Shown: in pieces, positions 5,316 to 7,165 of the stretch
How positions within the stretch are numbered: position 1 is the first letter of the stretch
How the letters are laid out: every line of letters starts with the position of its first letter
Source: Candidatus Peribacteraceae bacterium
GTDB taxonomy: Bacteria; Patescibacteriota; Gracilibacteria; Peribacterales; Peribacteraceae
DNA length: 7,165 nucleotides
Assembly (NCBI GenBank): GCA_028717505.1
Contig: JAQUNQ010000054.1
Coordinates: 1 to 7,165 of the forward strand
Direction of reading: 5' to 3'
The notes under the pieces: generated by a model
What the model was told of the DNA's origin: nothing
The model's database searches: none
What the model saw: only the letters and a program-made list of their open reading frames with translations
Translations under genes and position numbers: made by a program

Positions 5316-6914
5316 ATGCCCGCCTCCTCCCTCGATCAGCTCGTCTCCCTCTGCAAGCGCCGGGGCTTCATCTTCCCGGGATCGGAGATCTACGGCGGCC
5401 TCGCCAATACGTGGGACTACGGGCCGCTCGGGGTGGAGCTCAAGAACCGCGTGAAGCGGGAATGGTGGAAGACTTTCGTTCACAAGCGCGGGGACATGGT
5501 GGGAGTGGATGCAGCGATTCTGATGAATCCCAAAGTATGGGAGGCGAGCGGCCACGTGACTTCGTTCAGCGATCCATTGATCGAATGCAAAGAATGTCAT
5601 TACAGAACTCGAGCGGACAAAATGATGGAAGAGTGGGTGTATTTCAAAGAAGATGGAAATTACGAAAGTTTTTTCACTCGTTTAATCCGAGGAATCCAAC
5701 CCTTACTTAAAGTTCCTCAAAAAGCTCCGCTCAAAGGAAAACAAAAAATCACTATTCCACTTAAATTAAGTTTCAAATTGAAAGATGATGACAGAGAAAT
5801 AAAGACTGACAGTCTAAACATCACATACGACTTCGATTTAAATGCAATTGATAAGCGAGCATTGATTCACCATTTCTTCCAAGAAATACTCAGGTTTAAT
5901 TGCCCAAACTGTGGGAAGACAAACTGGACTGAGCCAAAACAATTTAATTTGATGTTTCGGACACAACAAGGTGTGATCGAGGGGGAAGGCAATGACATAT
6001 ACCTCCGGCCGGAGACAGCACAGGGCATCTTCGTGAACTTTCGGAACATTCTAGACACGATGCGCCCCAGACTCCCCTTTGGAGTCGCACAGATCGGCAA
6101 GGCCTTCCGCAACGAGATCACGCCGGGGAACTTCACCTTCCGCACACGCGAGTTCGAGCAGATGGAAATCGAGTACTTCGTGGAGCCGGGGAAGGAGAAG
6201 GAGATATTCGAGGAGTGGAAGGAGCTCGTCTGGAACTGGTACCTATCCCTCGGTATTGAAAAAAAGAACTTGCGTATTCGCGAGCATGACAAGGAGGAGC
6301 TATCGCACTATTCCAGTCGCACCATCGACATCGAGTACCAGTTCCCCTGGGGATGGGGCGAGCTCTTCGGACTCGCGAACCGCGGGGATTTCGACTTGAA
6401 GCAGCACGAGAAATTCAGCGGGGAGGACCTCACCTACACGGACCCCGACGATGCGACGAAGAAGTTCCTCCCGCACGTGGTGGAGCCGAGCTTCGGCTGT
6501 GATCGCACGGTCCTCACCTTCCTCCTCGAGGCCTATACGGAGGAGGATGCTCCCACGGCATCGGGCGGATCGGAGAAGAGAGTGGTGATGAAGTTCGACC
6601 CTCGCCTCGCGCCCGTGGACGTGGCGATTCTCCCGCTCTCGAAGAAGGAACATCTCATCGCCAAGGCACAAGAGCTGTACAAAAAAATTATTCAGGAGAC
6701 GGACCTCGTGGTGGATTTTGACGTGACCGGCAGTATCGGCAAGCGCTACCGCCGGCAGGACGAGATCGGCACGCCCCGCTGCATCACCGTGGACTTCGGG
6801 ACCCTCGGGGAAGATGACAAGCAGGGCACCAGGGACACCGTGACGATTCGCGACCGCGATACGCTGAAACAGGAACGCGTGGCAATCGGGGGGATCACAG
6901 AAAAATTGCAGTGA
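5316..6914 (+). CDS. glyS: glycine--tRNA ligase, single-chain homodimeric type
   Basis: Class II synthetase that activates glycine with ATP and charges tRNA-Gly in the cytoplasm. It has 532 residues, longer than the roughly 430-500 usual for this type. The N-terminus shows RGFIFPGSEIYGGLANTWDYGPLG (16-39) and motif 1 (about 36-51). A zinc-type insertion domain follows, with CKEC at 91-94 and CPNC at 196-199. Motif 2 is RPETAQGIFVNF (231-242) with FRNEITPGNFTFRTREFEQ (264-282). Motif 3 is EPSFGCDR (390-397). The C-terminal anticodon-binding domain is about 430-530, with SIGKRYRRQDEIGTP at 473-487. The ATG at 5316 follows AAGGTG with 5-base spacing. The block encoding residues about 88-229 has about 36% GC and A/T-ending codons, unlike the rest. 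The frame stays open across both borders and all active-site motifs remain, so the enzyme should be functional. Confidence 0.96.
   Translation: MPASSLDQLVSLCKRRGFIFPGSEIYGGLANTWDYGPLGVELKNRVKREWWKTFVHKRGDMVGVDAAILMNPKVWEASGHVTSFSDPLIECKECHYRTRADKMMEEWVYFKEDGNYESFFTRLIRGIQPLLKVPQKAPLKGKQKITIPLKLSFKLKDDDREIKTDSLNITYDFDLNAIDKRALIHHFFQEILRFNCPNCGKTNWTEPKQFNLMFRTQQGVIEGEGNDIYLRPETAQGIFVNFRNILDTMRPRLPFGVAQIGKAFRNEITPGNFTFRTREFEQMEIEYFVEPGKEKEIFEEWKELVWNWYLSLGIEKKNLRIREHDKEELSHYSSRTIDIEYQFPWGWGELFGLANRGDFDLKQHEKFSGEDLTYTDPDDATKKFLPHVVEPSFGCDRTVLTFLLEAYTEEDAPTASGGSEKRVVMKFDPRLAPVDVAILPLSKKEHLIAKAQELYKKIIQETDLVVDFDVTGSIGKRYRRQDEIGTPRCITVDFGTLGEDDKQGTRDTVTIRDRDTLKQERVAIGGITEKLQ
5575..6000 (+). other. 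AT-rich compositional island inside glyS (zinc insertion domain)
   Basis: GC counted in 60-base blocks is 53% (5521-5580), 43, 33, 37, 27, 37, 42 and 40% (5581-6000), then 55% (6001-6060). Blocks elsewhere in the gene give 67% (5341-5400), 57% (6361-6420) and 65% (6421-6480). The shift is mainly at third codon positions, for example runs of AAA, GAA, TTA, ATT and AGA. The borders coincide with the first zinc CxxC and with the start of motif 2. Confidence 0.85.
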
Positions 6915-6943
6915 CGAAAGGGGCAATTTTCCCCTGAATTGTC

Positions 6944-6973
6944 GTTGCGCGCGGCAGGCGAGTTCTGTATAAA
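6944..6973 (+). promoter_or_regulatory. candidate promoter downstream of glyS
   Basis: TTGCGC (6944-6949) and TATAAA (6968-6973) are separated by 18 bases on the plus strand. The -10 matches consensus at five of six positions and the -35 at three of six. It would drive a gene beginning near or beyond the right edge. This rests on sequence resemblance alone. Confidence 0.25.
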
Positions 6974-7017
6974 TTTCCCGCACTTCCGACCGATCGCTGC
7001 GGTCCTGACGCGAAGCG

Positions 7018-7064
7018 CCACCCTGAGTGAAGCCGAGCAGAGCGAGGCTGAATCGAACGGGTGG
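7018..7064. repeat. REP-like imperfect palindrome
   Basis: CCACCC (7018-7023) pairs with GGGTGG (7059-7064), and AGCC (7031-7034) pairs with GGCT (7046-7049) inside. The words CCCTGAG and TCGAACGGG resemble the intergenic palindromic repeats seen in many environmental bacterial genomes, here diverged. The whole stretch 6915-7165 holds no convincing gene. I see this repeat, a promoter-like pair of boxes and one further hairpin. Confidence 0.4.
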
Positions 7065-7131
7065 CCACGTGATTCCTCCGCACCACGCGAGATGACGTCG
7101 TAAGGAAGAGAAGGATGCTCCACCGCATGAT

Positions 7132-7149
7132 GAGGACGTCGTCGTCCTC
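7132..7149. other. perfect 7-bp hairpin near right edge
   Basis: GAGGACG (7132-7138) pairs with CGTCCTC (7143-7149) around a TCGT loop. No T-tract follows on either strand. The octamer GACGTCGT also occurs at 7094-7101 and 7135-7142. Function is unknown; it may belong to the same repeat-rich intergenic block. Confidence 0.35.
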
Positions 7150-7165
7150 CGCCCTACGCCCTCTC

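Noticed and set aside
5585..5990. Intein or inserted mobile element as the cause of the AT-rich part of glyS
   Set aside because: Both zinc half-sites and the recognisable FNLMF segment lie within the block, and no intein splice motifs (N-terminal Cys block, C-terminal HN) or repeats flank it. It is an integral enzyme domain.
6916..6945. Terminator just after glyS (AGGGG...CCCCT, or CAATT...AATTG)
   Set aside because: The two possible stems are only 5 bp each, mutually exclusive, and neither is followed by a T-tract, so I cannot support a terminator call.
6746..7128. Minus-strand small frames across the glyS end and the downstream spacer
   Set aside because: They run antisense through the glyS C-terminus and the palindromic repeat; the Arg/Ser-rich products show no family.

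Overview
The window reads as ordinary chromosomal DNA of a GC-rich bacterium (about 57-67% GC in the coding blocks I counted). It carries housekeeping genes and a two-protease locus. UGA is the stop codon of five of the six genes that end here, so UGA is not reassigned. The bS21 type, the gyrase B sequence, the SLH-like repeats on a secreted protease and the palindrome-rich intergenic DNA suggest a candidate-phyla (Patescibacteria, perhaps Peregrinibacteria/Peribacteria-like) or other surface-layered bacterium. This placement is inferred from remembered family resemblance, not from a search.

Layout. Positions 1-626 (minus) hold the N-terminal 208 codons of DNA gyrase subunit B, cut by the window edge. 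Divergent from it lie an unrecognised 130-residue helical protein (803-1195) and ribosomal protein bS21 (1244-1459). The rpsU 3' region (1466-1597) has a cluster of hairpins, the last followed by a T-tract. Convergent with rpsU is a minus-strand pair. A polytopic PrsW-like intramembrane protease (3539-5209) comes first, followed by an exported S41 carboxyl-terminal processing protease with SLH-like repeats and a PDZ domain (1785-3431). A possible 50-residue proline-rich small ORF (1636-1788) overlaps the S41 stop codon. Divergent from the PrsW-like gene is a single-chain glycyl-tRNA synthetase (5316-6914). The last 250 bases contain no convincing gene, but hold palindromic, REP-like sequence and a promoter-like pair of boxes.

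How the genes relate. gyrB, rpsU and glyS are core information-processing genes. The two protease genes plausibly act together at the cell envelope. PrsW-type and Ctp-type proteases are both known from signalling proteolysis in other bacteria, but no substrate (anti-sigma factor or similar) is encoded here.

The strongest anomaly is inside glyS. A block at about 5575-6000 drops to about 36% GC in a gene that is otherwise about 57-67% GC. It coincides with the zinc-binding insertion domain between class II motifs 1 and 2, and that domain also seems longer than usual. This looks like a domain-sized recombination or acquisition event. I see no CRISPR array, insertion sequence, rRNA or tRNA, and no clearly new defence or mobile system.
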